Source: Tetrapyrgos nigripes (Eukaryota; Basidiomycota; Agaricomycetes; Agaricales; Campanellaceae). From it: a DNA stretch of 64,000 bases. The notes beneath the pieces were generated by a model, which ran no database searches, was not told the DNA's origin, and saw only the letters and a list, made by a program, of their open reading frames with translations. This document shows positions 11,402 through 24,059 of this stretch, piece after piece. The first letter of the stretch is position 1. Each line of letters begins with the position of its first letter. The position numbers were made by a program, and so were the translations under genes. The stretch covers positions 496,001-560,000 of the forward strand of contig JAACJM010000020.1 of NCBI GenBank assembly GCA_013368315.1, written 5' to 3'.

Positions 11402-12772
11402 AGGCGTACATCTGTTGACGATTGGGGGCTCCACAAAAATTGTTTATGATAGGATATTTACGCAGGAGTGTGCTTTTCGTCCTACGCTAATACCCTGTTC
11501 GCTTCTGTTATCTGAACCGACTCGTCTGAAAGCATCTCCAAGGTTTTAGCTGTGAGTGGCCAACGGCTTCTTTACTTTCACAGAAGGAGGTCTGCGCATC
11601 GGTTCTGGATTCGGTAGAGGGTCATTCCGAACAATCTACTGGAGCATCATGAAAGGTGGACAACGAACTGAAAACCCTGTTCTTCTCAAATCGGAGGAGC
11701 CCAAGACTTGGATCTTGGTTTCCCTTTCTGAACATGATGCGCATCTGCCATGTTTTTATGAAGATCTGTCCGTTCTTCAGAAGGAAGCGCTACGTACACG
11801 GAAATCTTCCGAGACAGCACAGGGTGATCGTGGAGGCTTCTGGGCTTCTCATGGCTTGTCCGATTTCGAAGCTCTCCAAGACTTCCTCGAGGCTTGTAAG
11901 AAGCGATCTTGCGAGTGGATCTTGATGAAACGGGATTTTTCAGGAAATGTCTAAAATTATTGCTTGTATCAATTAGACCATTTCTGCATGCGCAACGACA
12001 AAGATTAGCGCTTTTATCCAGTAGCAAACCATCTAAATTTCTGGAGACCCACCAGGAATGGATCTAAAGAATTACTATGACGCGTTTCTTCGCTCTCATT
12101 TTTCACTAACTCTGCTTTCACATTTCATTAATTTAAGGAGCCTTAATACTTGTGATTGCAGAAGTGGTCTATTGCAAGGGGAAAAAAGAAAGTGAAACAT
12201 GTATGTACGCGTACGACAGTTTGATAGTACAGTACATCCGCCACGGCGAACATGGGTGCAGTACGATATAGCCTTGCATATTACTAGTGGCCCACGGGTA
12301 CGCAGGTAAATATGCAGATAAAGATAGATAGAGCTGCCATATGTGTAGATGCGGTCATTTTGAAGAAATCGAGTCGCAAAATGAAAACAAGGTATGTAGA
12401 GCAACCATTGCCCATGGGCGAGGACGGACATACTTTTGGAAGGAAGGAGGGTCAGAGATTTGAAGGGACAAAAGGGTATTGACCCGTGGAAGGAAAGAAC
12501 GTGAAGGTATGAAAAGTGGCAATAGGCTGTGGCAGAGAATAAGCATGGTTTGAATAAGATACGACGAAGATTAACCCCGTTATAACACTAGACCCAGAGA
12601 TAAAAAGTGAGAAATAGTGAAAGATAGAAAGATACACGCCAAATGAAAGTATTCTGTATTGGAAGAAAGTACGACGGAAAGAAGGTGAAAAGGACTGGAC
12701 TGGGGACGAGAAAACAAAATCACAAGGATAACTGACATAGAAAAATCTGATGAGACAGTCCAACTCTACTCA
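11402..12772. other. Intergenic region with one doubtful ORF
   Basis: The plus frame 11556-11954 (containing EEPKTWILVSLSEHDAHL) is open for about 130 codons but has no ATG, and its product is unrecognised. The opposite strand is also open in part. It may be an exon scrap of a lost gene. The rest is AT-rich 3' flank with no feature seen. Confidence 0.35.
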
Positions 12773-15700
12773 CTATAACCCATCAAATTTTAAGATATTT
12801 GGCAGGTCCATACCGCTGCTCACATCGTTCATATCCTGAGCATGAGTACCAGCACCGCGACCATGACCATGACCACCGGCCGGACCCATACCCCCTTGCA
12901 TGTTCGAGATGCCATGCATATCCATGTTTGTGTTCATGCTACGCATCCTGTTCATCCCGTCCATACCATCCACATCACCCATTCCGAAATGCCCCATATT
13001 CATATATTCCATATCCATTCCACCATACGCACTGGGGCTACCATGATTGATATGACCCATACCCATACCCCTATCCATATTACCGATAAATGGCTGCTGC
13101 TGCTGAGATGGTTGCCGCTGGTGAATTGGATGCATCCCTCCTCCTCGAAGCGGTCCGTGCCCGGACGGAGGGAATCGATGAGGCTGGGACTGGGGAGGGG
13201 GTACCATCGTTCCCAAATCCATCGGGATGCCCATAGTACGGTGAAACTGGGGATCGAGGGGAGAACGACTGAGAGGTCGAGGCTGAGGTTGGACCGGAAC
13301 CTGGACCCCCTGCCCCTGCTGCCTTTGATACACCGAAATAGTGTCCATGTCCATGTCCATCGGGTGAGGCTGATGGAGATGATCGTGCATTTGTGTACGA
13401 GTGTGGTGCGTTGCTGGTTGATGAGTTTGATCGGCTATAGGATACGGTGCGACTATACCCTCCAAGAGACCCAGGTCGAGATCCAGGTTCATAGACTCGG
13501 CTGCTGGATCCCTTGGTGTAGATTGTCGGTGAATGGGTGCGCTGTTGTGTGTTGTAGGGGGATGAGGGTGTTGATGAGGGTGTTGGTGAGTTTGTGTGTG
13601 CGCCTCCTGAGGAACCGCTGGGTGCTGGTGAGGGTGATTGTGCGAATGAGTTTCCTGAGTATGAGGAGGATGATACGCCGTAGGAGACTAGGAGCAAACA
13701 TCAGAAAGAAAGAAAGATTGATTAGAAAGATAGCTACCAACCTGATTCTCCTTCACTCTTCTCAACTGCTCCTGCTGTTGTCTTGCCAATTCCGCCGAAT
13801 AGTGCTGTGCTGCCTCTTCCATCTTCGTCATAGTAGCTCCTCCTCTTTGGTTCATTCCTGTCGCCGATAGCGAGTCCCGCCGCCCCCCTGACGAGGAAGC
13901 CTGTCCCGCTTGACGTGCCTGGTCGACTTGTGCCGCCTGGGATTTGTTGTTCTTGACTTCCTGGGCTTGACCCGATGGAAGTGAATAATATGCTTGATGG
14001 GGGTACGGAACCTCCTGGTGGGCTTGGTTCACGTTTTGGTTCTGATTCGCAGAGTGCCATGATGGAAACTCTTCTCGACTGGGGTCTTGACTCGGAACCA
14101 TATTCGCCTGCTCCACTTGTTCTCGGTCGTTCAGTTTCTCTTTCCGAGTGTTCGCTAGATTCGAGTGTGGCGAATCCTCGTTTTCTCGGGTTGGTGCCGC
14201 CTGCTGTGCCTGGTGCTGGTCCATAACCATAGCTGGATCCATAGCGGGTAGATGATTCGGTGACGGCTCCTCCGCCGACGGGAGCATTGAAGGAAAATGG
14301 CGAGTCTCCGAACCCGTCCATATCTGCGTATCTGCCCAGGCCTGGTGCAGTACCTGGTCTGTAGCGGTCGTAGCCACTTGTCCCGTACGAACTGCCGTAT
14401 CCATACCCATGGCTGCTTCCGCCATAGCCAGATAATCCGGACGAGGATGGAGGTGCTGCGGGGTATCCACTCGAACTCCCAGGTGGCGCTCCTGGTCCTC
14501 CGAGGCCGGGGAGTCCAAAGCGAAATAGCCCTGAGGAGCTGCCCGGTCTCCCAGCGCCAATGGGGAGACCCGATGAACTGCCAGGTGGTGGGGGGAATGA
14601 AGACCCGAACCCTGCAAAGTTCCCGGTTGAAGTCGTTGGTCTAGAGCCGGCGCTAAGTGGTGGGGGGATGCCAGCGGGGATGACTGCCGAGAGCGGTGGG
14701 AGAGCCACCCCTGCGCCCCCTGAAGCGGTAGTCGGCCTGGAGGTGGTACCCTCCGCCGGACGGCGTTGCTGGAAGAACTCCCTGTCGCGTTCGAGTTCGC
14801 GCCAACCGGCGCCACTAGAGGAGAGCGGGCGCTCATAGTCGTCGGCGACATTGAACCTGAACTGTGACGATGATGAATGGTGGGTGCCCCCAGACTGGTG
14901 CTGCGATGCAGCAGAGGCTGAGGCGAGAAAGGACTGGTTGTTGTGGGACGAATGGGAGTAAGCCCTTGGAGATGGAGTGGTGGCGGTGGAAGGGTTTGCC
15001 TGCGAATGGGAATGGGGAGGAGGGGTTCTGGCTGAAGTTGGGGTTGCTGAGGACCGAAAGGACTGGTTGGTGGACTGGTGGATGGGTTCACGAAAGGACT
15101 GGCTGGAGTTTGAGTTGGACCGAAAGGAATGACTGCCACTCCCATGAGGAGCGGCAGATGAATTAGGTGAACGGTCGTCAACATTGCTCATTTCAACATC
15201 GTCTGAAGCACCTGCAAAGAATGTCAGTTTGTCATTTTTCTGTTGCTTGTCCACACTTGCCTTGAAAACCTATTGAGATGAAATAAGCAAAAAGATAGAA
15301 CACGGTAAAAACATCTGGAACATACCTTCGTATCCCGTCGATGTTCCTGGCCTCAAAGAAGGCTCATCCTTGCTAGCTGAGGTAGCGGCAGCGTTGTTGT
15401 TAGCCCGGCGACCTCCTCTTCCGGTTCCTTTGCTGGCAGCGGACATAGTTGCATGGAGGCTGGTGAGCTCACGCATCATGCGGTCATTGTGCTCTTGTTT
15501 ATCGGCATGAACTGTCTGAGCATGCTGGCGAAGGTTGTCCAGCCTCGAAAACTGCTTCCCGCAATGACAAGTGAACGGCCGCTCCCCAGTGTGCTTCCTG
15601 CAGTGGGATGTTGAGTGAGAAAGCGAAGGAGGTCGAGTCTCACTGACCTGATGTGCCTAGCAAGATGCTCGCTGCGACTGAAGACCATCCTACACTCGCC

Positions 15701-15859
15701 GTAGCCTCTGCATTGGAAGGTTTTTGCTGGAGCTGGACGATAGCGCTTGCTCGCTGCTGGAGCCGAAGAGGAGGTCGGGGACGTTGCCGAGCCTGTTGGC
15801 GACGAAGGCATTGCTGGGGCGGACGACGGTGGTGGTTGGGAAGAAGGATTGTCTGGCAT
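12773..15859 (-). CDS. C2H2 zinc-finger transcription factor
   Basis: The N-terminus is Ser/Pro-rich, followed by two tandem C2H2 fingers: [26 protein letters not shown] and TGERPF, then [21 protein letters not shown]. The first intron (15647-15598) splits the inter-finger codon. A very long disordered Ser/Gly/Pro/His-rich tail follows, with the recognisable island [11 protein letters not shown]. Preferred exons: 15859-15648, 15597-15326, a 9-base micro-exon 15269-15261, 15211-13742, 13687-13084, 13037-12773. The third intron uses a GC donor (CAAG|GCAAGT at 15260). The product is probably a nuclear DNA-binding regulator of the fungal Msn2/Adr1-like twin-finger type; the target is unknown. The tail could also be read in another frame from about 14000 to the end, so exon choice there is uncertain, while the finger region is secure. 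Confidence 0.85.
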
Positions 15860-17833
15860 CGAGCGGGAGAGTGACCGGGGTGCAGATTTTCGCGGTATCA
15901 GCGGTGCCTGTGCCTTATCACAGTGAGAGGTTCACCTTGCCCACGTGTCTTGGTCATCCCTCCCCTTTCTTTTTGTGCGTAGATAGTTCAATTGATCATT
16001 TTTACCTGTCTTCTACATTTAGACTACTAGTATTCATCACTCTGGTTCCAAAATCTCAGCTCAAGCTCGCTGTTGAGCCCTCTTCTTAGTCTTTCGTAAA
16101 TCCTCTTTTTCTCCTCAGTACATGCTATGGGAATTTGCCCTGAACCTCATGACATGACAAGTTGACAACCCAACTCGAGGTGAATTTCAATATGTACCCC
16201 TTGAGTAAATCCGTTAGTTGCCGGTAAGGTACCGCCCACCTTTCTATCAAAGGCGCTCGCCGATCGGAGCAGATGCATATCTCGTGAGTCGTTACAAGCT
16301 ATAGGGTTCACCGAGACCCGATCCCATATTGTCACAAGCGCGTCGCGTCATCCCGCCGAGAGTTGAGTTATTTTAGACCTGTGGCTCCACAAAAACGTCC
16401 AGCAAATGGTATATCGAAACCCTACAGTTTAGATGGTGAAAACCTCGCAACCACATACCCAGTCCCAAATTCCAAATCTCGTAGGCCAGAACCAAGCCAA
16501 AACTCAGCACGGATGAATAAACTCCGACGTCTGCAATCCCTCCTCTCTACTTCCATTCGAATTCCGAAGACATGTCCAATGCTAATACATCGGAAAGGAC
16601 TCCTTCGTCGTGACATAACCATCTCCGAGCTAGCCTTTGATCCCGGTGATGGAAAGGGAGTTTGGGAACATGTACAAAAACAATTGCTCGTTAACCATGG
16701 GACGAAGCGAAGGATACTTTGCAGCAACGGTGAAGTTGTAGAGCCTGATGTCGAGTAGCTGAGAAAAGGCAAGTCAGAAAAAGGATTTGAAAAACATGCC
16801 AAGTTGCAGCTGAGGTGCCTTATCTTTCAGACATCTCCTTCAGCTTGGCAGGCCCGGTAGAGGAAGCTAAGGAGCGACTTGTTTTGCTACCGCTTAGGAG
16901 CAGGATTTCGGACTGAAAGCATAACGAGGATGAGCTTGTAGGAGCAGAACAAAGGTTCGCCAAGCACCCAAGCATAAGCTGGCAGGTGAGTATATATAAT
17001 ATAATGCCCACTAGGACGAACAGACGTCGGTGATAAAGCGAGAGATAGAAAGGAAATTGTGTCTCTGATATGTTAAGAATGTGCATCCACATTTCAATGG
17101 GGATTTGGGGATAGGAATAAGTAGACGAGATGAGTCGACGTTGTCGACCAGCGGAATGGATGTCTCAACAAAGACATGGGTATTCTCTAGTCAGAGTTTT
17201 TCTTCTACTGTACTTCATATATGGGAATTCAAGATAAGAGCAGAGAGAGCTTGAGGGTAAGCTGCGCATATCCAACCGTCAACGCGTCAACGCGTGTGAC
17301 TCGGACCATTATCATGTTAGAGGTGAGTATTCCGACTCCGAGCGACCAAACGGCTTGACTGCATATTGACTGAAAGACCTCTAAAGATGCAGGACCACCG
17401 CTTCTGGATAAAACCCGCAGCTACATCATGCAAATAAAATCCCAAGATGAGAGGACGATGAGGTTCTAAAATACTCACCGAATAAGCACTTGCGCCATCG
17501 CCAACTCCTTCGAGCTCTTTCAGAGAAGATTGAAAACAAGACCAGGAATCCAAGATTCTATCACTGGATCAGCTTGGGAGGCCCGCACTAACTCTCCGAC
17601 ACTTGAAATGCATCAGTCTTCCAGGCGTATTCATCCGTACCCCTCTCTCCAGTGCGTCTTGATGATATCAGTGCTCTTGGATGTCGACGTGGAATCAGCG
17701 ACAATGGCTTATCAAGGACAGCGATGGTCATGATGGATGCAAAATTTCCTTTTTTGGTGTTCTTTCAAACAACGACCGTCGACGTCTTTCCTAAACTGTT
17801 TCGATCATTCGTCGGGCATTTCCGCCTGGGGTT
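15860..17833. other. Upstream region of the C2H2 and CK1 genes
   Basis: It contains an open plus frame at about 16363-16758 (with RRDITISELAFDPGDGKGV), which lacks an ATG and has no recognised relative. It could be an exon of an unresolved gene. Nothing else was supported; parts are probably promoter DNA of the two flanking divergent genes. Confidence 0.4.
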
Positions 17834-17840
17834 ATATAAA
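17834..17840 (+). promoter_or_regulatory. TATA box of the chimeric CK1 gene
   Basis: TATATAA lies 125 bp upstream of the ATG at 17965 and is followed by a CT-rich leader, as in many strongly expressed fungal genes. It supports transcription starting before the secreted-peptide exon rather than at the internal kinase ATG. Confidence 0.55.
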
Positions 17841-17964
17841 GCTACGGCTTGCAGAAAACCTCAAGCTTCTTGACAGCTTCCTCTCATTTCTACTCTTGGG
17901 CGTTCTCGCTCTTTGCATTCTCTACTATTCACTTCCAGTTTACACACTACCATCATACCTTCCT

Positions 17965-20022
17965 ATGTCCATCAAGCTCCTACCCGGTGCGCTACTCTTC
18001 GCCAGCACTCTCGCCTCACCGCTGTTTGGTGCACATGAAGACGCCTTTCAGTGTTTGCTAGGGCAGTCTGAACCAAGCAAGGTAGGTGTATCTGCCTTTA
18101 CACGCAGAATGTGGCTAACTGTTTGGCTAGACTTTGACCGCCCCGCCCAGTTGCGTCATTAACGAAGTCGGATTCAGCAATATCTCGCCGCAATTCTTCG
18201 CAGACGCCAAACAACAAGTGTGCTCTGCTTTTCCTCTCACCTTCAACATCGGCAACGAAGCTCTGTCTAGCGGCGGTGATCAGTGTGCGCTCGAGGTACA
18301 TCTTGCCTTTACACTGACCAGAATAGCGCGTTTTTGACTTGTGTCGTGTAGCCAAGCCCTGTCAGCAACACCAATCTTGCGGTTCAAACTTCCTTCAATT
18401 TCACTCAATGGATGTCGGAACAGCAGCTGAACGCGAATTCTTCGTCACCGCAGTCGGCCAATGCCAGTGGTATTGTCGGGGGCCTCTACGAAGTAAGCAA
18501 GAAGATTGGTCAAGGTTCTTTTGGTGTCGTGTTTGAAGGTGTGTCTGTCGCTTTTCAGCGTTTCGTTTCATGATCCTTCTGCACTCGAATATTCTTCTAC
18601 TTCGCCTTTTGCCATCCCGCCAAATAACTGACTTTCGCTCTAGGCACGAAGGTTATGTCCAATACTCCTGTCGCAATCAAAGTTGTACGTCCCAGACTCT
18701 CGCAACTTATACCTCGGCTGAATCTTCTGCTGTGTAGGAAATGAATTCTACCGCACCATGGCTTACAGAGGAGTACCAACTCTACATGGCACTGAACGGC
18801 ACATGTATGTGACCTTCACGTCTCGGATTATATTCTCAAACTGACTTCGCCTGTCCAAACAGTCGGTATCCCCCAGGTGTATCATTTTGGCCAGGAGGGT
18901 TTACACAACGTCCTGGTCATGGACCTTTTAGGTCCTAGTCTCGAAGATCTCTTCAACAAGTGTGGCCGCAAGTTCTCAATCAAAACCGTTTGCATGCTAG
19001 CAAAACAGATGGTGAGTTGCCTTGACGTGCTGGTGTGGACTTCAGTTTAATCATAATTGTACAACACCAGATCACTCGTGTGCAGACCCTTCACGAAAAG
19101 TCACTGATATATCGCGACATCAAGGCCGAAAACTTCCTCATGGGTGTCCCGGAAACGGATAATGCCAATACTGCACACATGATAGGTAAGTTTTACCGAC
19201 ATGCTCCAGAGTTTTCGTTTCCTGACCAACCATGTTAGATCTCGGTCTGGCAAAATACTACCGCGACCCCGAGACACAAGTTCACATACCCTACCGTGAA
19301 ATCGGAAGGTTTGCTGGATCCGTTCGTTATCTTTCAGTCAATTGTCACGTTGGTCGCGAGCCGTCTCGGAGAGATGACTTGGAAGCCCTTGGATATGTGT
19401 TCATGTACTTTCTCCGGGGTCGTCTGCCATGGCAAGGTCTTAAAGCTGAGACCATTGATCTCAAGTATAGGAAGGTTGGCCAGAAGAAAATCGCTACTTC
19501 CATGGATAAGCTGTGTGCAGGGTTCCCCAGTAAGACTAATCCATTCGTTTTTCGTTGCTTATTGGTATCTAACTCGGTTCTTTCGCAGAGGAGTTTTTGA
19601 CATACCTGAACAATGTACGGAGCCTTACCTTTGCAGAAACCCCTGATTACGATTATCTCCGGGACCTCTTTACGACGGTGCTACGAAAGCTCAACGAAAA
19701 GGAGGATGGTGTTTACGACTGGATGCTGCTAAACGACGGTCAAGTAGTAACTGTGTGTATATTTTTTCTTTTTTCTAAAAACCCGCTGATAGACTTTTTT
19801 TCGTAGAATCCTTCCTCCAAGCCTAAGACTCGACTTCAAGCTCATGTCAATGTCGTTGCCAATGCCTCTTCCGAGTCACTCCGTGCCGACCGTGAACAAC
19901 GACCAAATCTTGAGGCTCAAGATGCCAACAACTCGTCTCCTCTTGTTCTCAGACCCGCTCCTGCCCATGCCAAGGGTAATCTCAATCTGGCTCTTTCACA
20001 TGGGAAGAAATGGACGTCGTGA
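17965..20022 (+). CDS. Secreted-type peptide fused to a divergent casein kinase 1
   Basis: Exons: 17965-18081, 18131-18295, 18352-18538, 18644-18684, 18738-18804, 18863-19011, 19071-19185, 19239-19529, 19589-19752, 19807-20022. The first about 130 residues start with a signal peptide ([22 protein letters not shown]) and a Cys-containing segment of unknown family with several N-glycosylation sequons. The third exon then runs without a break into a CK1 catalytic domain: [11 protein letters not shown] glycine loop, VAIK lysine, [10 protein letters not shown] catalytic loop, DLGLAK in place of DFG, and [19 protein letters not shown]. Changes from typical CK1 are PDN to AEN and SGTARY to AGSVRY; catalytic Lys, Asp and Asn are kept. 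An ATG at 18409 ([12 protein letters not shown]) looks like a normal CK1 start, so an internal start giving a cytosolic kinase is possible. It is convergent with actin, 255 bp apart. Confidence 0.85.
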
Positions 20023-20277
20023 GGACGTTGATGTGGACCGAGTGGCAACAAAGCCCGTTGGTAATGGGACTCGTTGCGCGACCTGTCCTGGCTGGGGTAA
20101 AGTAGGAGTATGGTTAATGGGAGGGAACGTTCTTCTAGCGGTATTTCCATTAAGTTTGTACGATAGGGTAGATGGACATTCGTGTACGAATAACGAAATT
20201 TTCTTCTTTGTACTACTTCTATTTCCCAAAATATCTCCTTTGCTAGCACTAAAAGTTCTATACAGCTAGCAAAAGTC

Positions 20278-21926
20278 CTAGAAGCATTCTGCACAAGATT
20301 GTCAGTAGATGTACACATCCTTGATTTAAATACACTTACTTCGATGAACAATCGCTGGACCAGACTCATCGTACTCCTGCTTGCTAATCCAAAGATTCTG
20401 GAACGTGGACAAGGACGCCAGAATTGACCCTCCAATCCATACTGAGTATTTGCGTTCCGGAGGAGCAACGATCTTGACCTGTGGTTAAAAAAGAACGTAA
20501 GGTCAGGATGATCTCTACCCAAAAACAAAAAGAGCAAAGCAAAGCGTAAAGCATACCTTCATAGTGGTCGGGGCAAGCGCAGTAAGCTCTTTCTGCATAC
20601 GATCAGCCATTCCCGGGAACATGGTGGTACCACCTGACAGAACGATGTTGGAATAAAGGTCACGACGGATATCGAGATCACATTTGAAGATGGAGTTGTA
20701 GCTGTACAGAGAAGCGTGCGTCAGACGGTCATATTGCGAGGTATGCAAGGCGAGCACCGGACATACACTGTCTCATGAATACCTGTATCCTCCAAACCAA
20801 CCATGTGTGGTTTGAAGAGAGTCTCGGGAGCACGGAACCTGGTCAAAAGAGATTCAGTAAAGGAATAAACTGAAGATCTAGAAATATCTTCTTACCGTTC
20901 ATTGCCAATGGTAATAACTTGTCCATCAGGCAACTCGTAACTCTTCTCAAGAGCAGAGGACGTCGCCGCAGTCTCCAATTCCTGTTCAAAGTCCAACGCG
21001 ACGTAGCAAAGCCTCTCCTTAATATCCCTAACAACCTCCCTCTCAGCAGAAGTTGTAAACGAGTACCCTCTCTCGCCCAAATTCTTCACCAAAGCATGTG
21101 TAAGATCCCTCCCAGCCAGATCAATCCGTAAAATCGCATGAGGAAGCGCGAAGCCTTCATAAATAGGTACAACATGCGTTACACCATCCCCCGAGTCCAT
21201 GACTACACCCGTAGTCCGTCCCGAAGCATACAAAGACAAGACAGCTTGGATTTGAACATGAAACGCTGGGGTGTTGAATGTTTCAAACATAATCTGTGTC
21301 ATTTTTTCTCGGTTTGCTTTTGGATTGAGGGGGGCTTCGGTGAGCAGAACTGGGTGTTCTTCGGGAGCGACGCGAAGTTCGTTGTAAAAGGTGTGATGCC
21401 AAATTTTTTCCATGTCGTCCCAGTTGGTGACGATGCCGTGGTCGATTGGGTATTTGAGGGTGAGGATGCCTCGTTTAGCTTGGGCTTCGTCTCTGTTGGA
21501 AGTATATCGGCGTCGGTGGTACGTTGAAAAGTGAGTGAAAAAATAAAGATTACCCAACGTATGAATCCTTGTTACCCATTCCGACCATAACACCCATATG
21601 GCGAGAGCGACCGACGATGGAGCTGATGAGTATGAATGTGGATGAGAAACTTTTTTGAGGCAGCAAGAAAAAAGAAATAAATCACTAACGGGAAAACAGC
21701 ACGAGGAGCGTCATCGCCAGCAACTAGTAACAGTAAAAGAGAAGACGCGAGCTTAGTTTAGTACCAGGCCCGAGTTTGAACAAGAAGGAAATTAGACTTG
21801 CATCCAGCTTTGCACATCCCGGATCCATTGTCAATAACCTGAGTAGTAATAAAGCATCGTCTCAGAGAATGATAAGGGGAAGAGCATAGATCTGACACTC
21901 ACGAGAGCAGCGATATCGTCCTCCAT
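20278..21926 (-). CDS. Actin
   Basis: Nine exons (21926-21903, 21838-21802, 21723-21690, 21622-21554, 21492-20896, 20838-20767, 20701-20557, 20478-20340, 20288-20278) give exactly 375 residues, the canonical actin length. The protein starts MEDDIAAL and ends in KCF. It has [10 protein letters not shown] (phosphate loop), [30 protein letters not shown] (second phosphate loop) and [17 protein letters not shown]. The second intron has a GC donor (GGAT|GCAAGT). Substitutions such as [13 protein letters not shown] and [13 protein letters not shown] put it some way from the most conserved fungal actin, so it could be either of the two paralogues known in Agaricomycetes. Terminal exon 9 is only 11 bases. 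Confidence 0.95.
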
Positions 21927-23530
21927 GTTGAATTATTAGGTTTCTTTTCGTTGATTGGAGGATCCGGCGAGTCAAGTAGAAAGTCACAAAAGGTACAAGT
22001 ATGAAGAGTGTTGTTGAAAGATGGGAATGGAGGTGTCGAGGAAGTGGTACCCTCTTTATATATGTACCAGAGGGGCTACGTTTGGACCTTGTAGGCATCT
22101 GTAGATACACAGCTACGATTCAGTGAAGGGCCGTAGGAGCAACGGCAAGTCAGCGAACAGTCATTTGTGCTTACCTCTCTTCAAAAACGGCTTCCGACCA
22201 AGTCCCACTGAACCTCTGCACAGCTGTCCGAAGCCCGTTTAGTAGACCGCAGGTATTAGTTTCATAATCCAGAAAGCTGCGCAACGCCATATTTAGCAAG
22301 TCGTACGTCGTGCAGCTTGAAGAGCTAGCCATCACGGTGCTACGGCGCAGATCAAATGAGCCTGAGCGTCATCGAAACTGCGCTCAGGGCTAGGAAGACT
22401 AAGAGTACTACCACTTGCGCAGATATCGAGTGGAGCCTGCCAACGCGTATGTCTGGTCAGAAATTTGAAGCTGTTGGCACTGCGCGCAGGCTGCAAACAT
22501 TCAATAACTCTGCGGACTCTGTCGCTGTGATGGGTAAAGTTCTCGCTGCCAATCAAAATCTAATTACTCACTGTAATACACACTTCAATATCGGCATAGT
22601 CACAACCACAAAAGCAACTACTGGCACGAGCCGAGCAACGACATCACGACCTCGGAATTAAATGACTCGGCCGCACTGGGACTACATGGGGACGTATTGA
22701 CGAATTGTAACTTGCTGTATGTACCATTTTCTTTGGTGACTGGGTGGAATTGAGCGCAGATAACTTGTGGAGACACAGTAAACTTGTCAATTATCTTGTA
22801 AAACTATCAGAAACTTTGAAAGAGAAAGAGGGAACAAGGAAATAGTGATCTAGATGCGTACCAGTGGGACTGTGGGCCGCCCTGTTGCCAAATTTGTCAC
22901 TGACTTGGATGAACTGATTAACAATACTATTTGGGATTCCTTGGGGACGACCTGAGGACGTGTAAATAAATCGTTAGCAGCAGTAGCATAACAGTATCTC
23001 CTGATAAGAAGGGACGAGTCTTATTCCGCGATAAGTTCGACGAAGGAGAGCTTATCTTAGGATAAGCCAGCAAAAGCGATTGTGTGACTGTCACGGCGCA
23101 ATATTTACACTTGAAAGTTGACGCGTCTCCTACCTCCGTCGACAGTCTCTAGGCCTCGACATCGCCTTGCTCGTCGTTTTCTCGCTCCCACCCTCCTCTA
23201 CCCTTCGCTTTCAGTTTCTGGGTGTTCCTGGTGCTTAGACTTCGTCTCCACCTGGATCCAGAAGCTCTGGACTCGGCTTCGATCGGCTTTCGGCATTCTC
23301 AGTCGCTCCAAACTTCCGCGACCCAGGCCTTTTCGTGACGCGCCTCTCACGTGCGCTATCACATGCTTTGCCGCTTTGCCGAAAGCCTTCTCGGGCCAAG
23401 CCCTCAGGCAAAACTCAACAACTAGCCTTTAGCAATAGTTGTTGTTTTAAGTTTAGGCCTTGCAGTACTCGGACCTTTGTCTCGAGTGCTGCTCTTGCTT
23501 TCCCCTCACTTATCGCGAACAGCTAGCTTA
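21927..23530. other. Actin upstream region and repeat-like DNA
   Basis: The first 200 bp are actin promoter DNA. From about 22100 on no gene was supported; frames are short on both strands. The stretch 22980-23110 with repeated GATAAG words looks repeat-derived, but no element ends were found. Confidence 0.4.
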
Positions 23531-24059
23531 TTCCGAGCCAAGGGGTGTGCAGATGGTTATGACCAGACCGGACATTCCTTTTGGGCCATAAGGTCCAGCC
23601 AGACTCCCCCCTCCCCCTCTCCTTTCTAAAAGGGAAAGTGATAAGATAAAATTTTGCTTACAAATCATGATATTGAGTCAAAATTCACTTCAGTCGACCT
23701 CGAATACCTCCAACTGACTGAAAGATGAAGTAAAATAGCAATGGATGATACCTACAACTAACTCCTTTGAGGTAGCAACCCTTTCCTCAGATGTCAGGAC
23801 ACTTTGACAATACTGGGACCCATGAGAATTACTTACCATTTTAGTGTGTACACTGTGATTCAGCCTCGAATAGGTGTTTCAGACAAGTTTTTTCCTCCCT
23901 AAGTGTACTTTTGATGGTTTCAACAACAAAACTCCATGGAAAATAGGTCCACACACCCTCCAAGAGGTGATGTACTTTTGGGTCATAAGACTGGCTCAGA
24001 CCCCCCCTCCCCCAACATCTGGTCTTGGGTAGACCATCTGCACACCCCTTGTTCTGAGC
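23531..24059. mobile_element. hAT-like non-autonomous DNA transposon
   Basis: Terminal inverted repeats CAAGGGGTGTGCAGATGG (23539-23556) and its reverse complement (24034-24051) bound a 513-bp element. It is flanked by an 8-bp target duplication, TTCCGAGC (23531-23538) and TTCTGAGC (24052-24059), seven of eight matching. An 8-bp duplication with CA-starting, G-rich ends is typical of hAT transposons. Just inside each end lies a related direct block (TTTGGGYCATAAG followed by a C-rich run, at about 23580 and 23972). There is no transposase frame, so it must be mobilised in trans, if at all. Confidence 0.75.

Noticed and set aside
14297..15166. Plus-strand open frames opposite the zinc-finger gene
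   Set aside because: They are reverse complements of low-complexity Ser/Gly/Pro codons; the minus strand has introns and fingers.
16363..16758. 131-codon plus frame as a gene
   Set aside because: It has no ATG before about 16510, no clear splice partner and no recognised family, so it is noted only within the intergenic entry.
23539..24051. CRISPR-like or tandem array from the repeated C-rich blocks
   Set aside because: There are only two related blocks, explained as subterminal repeats of a hAT-like element; the organism is a eukaryote.
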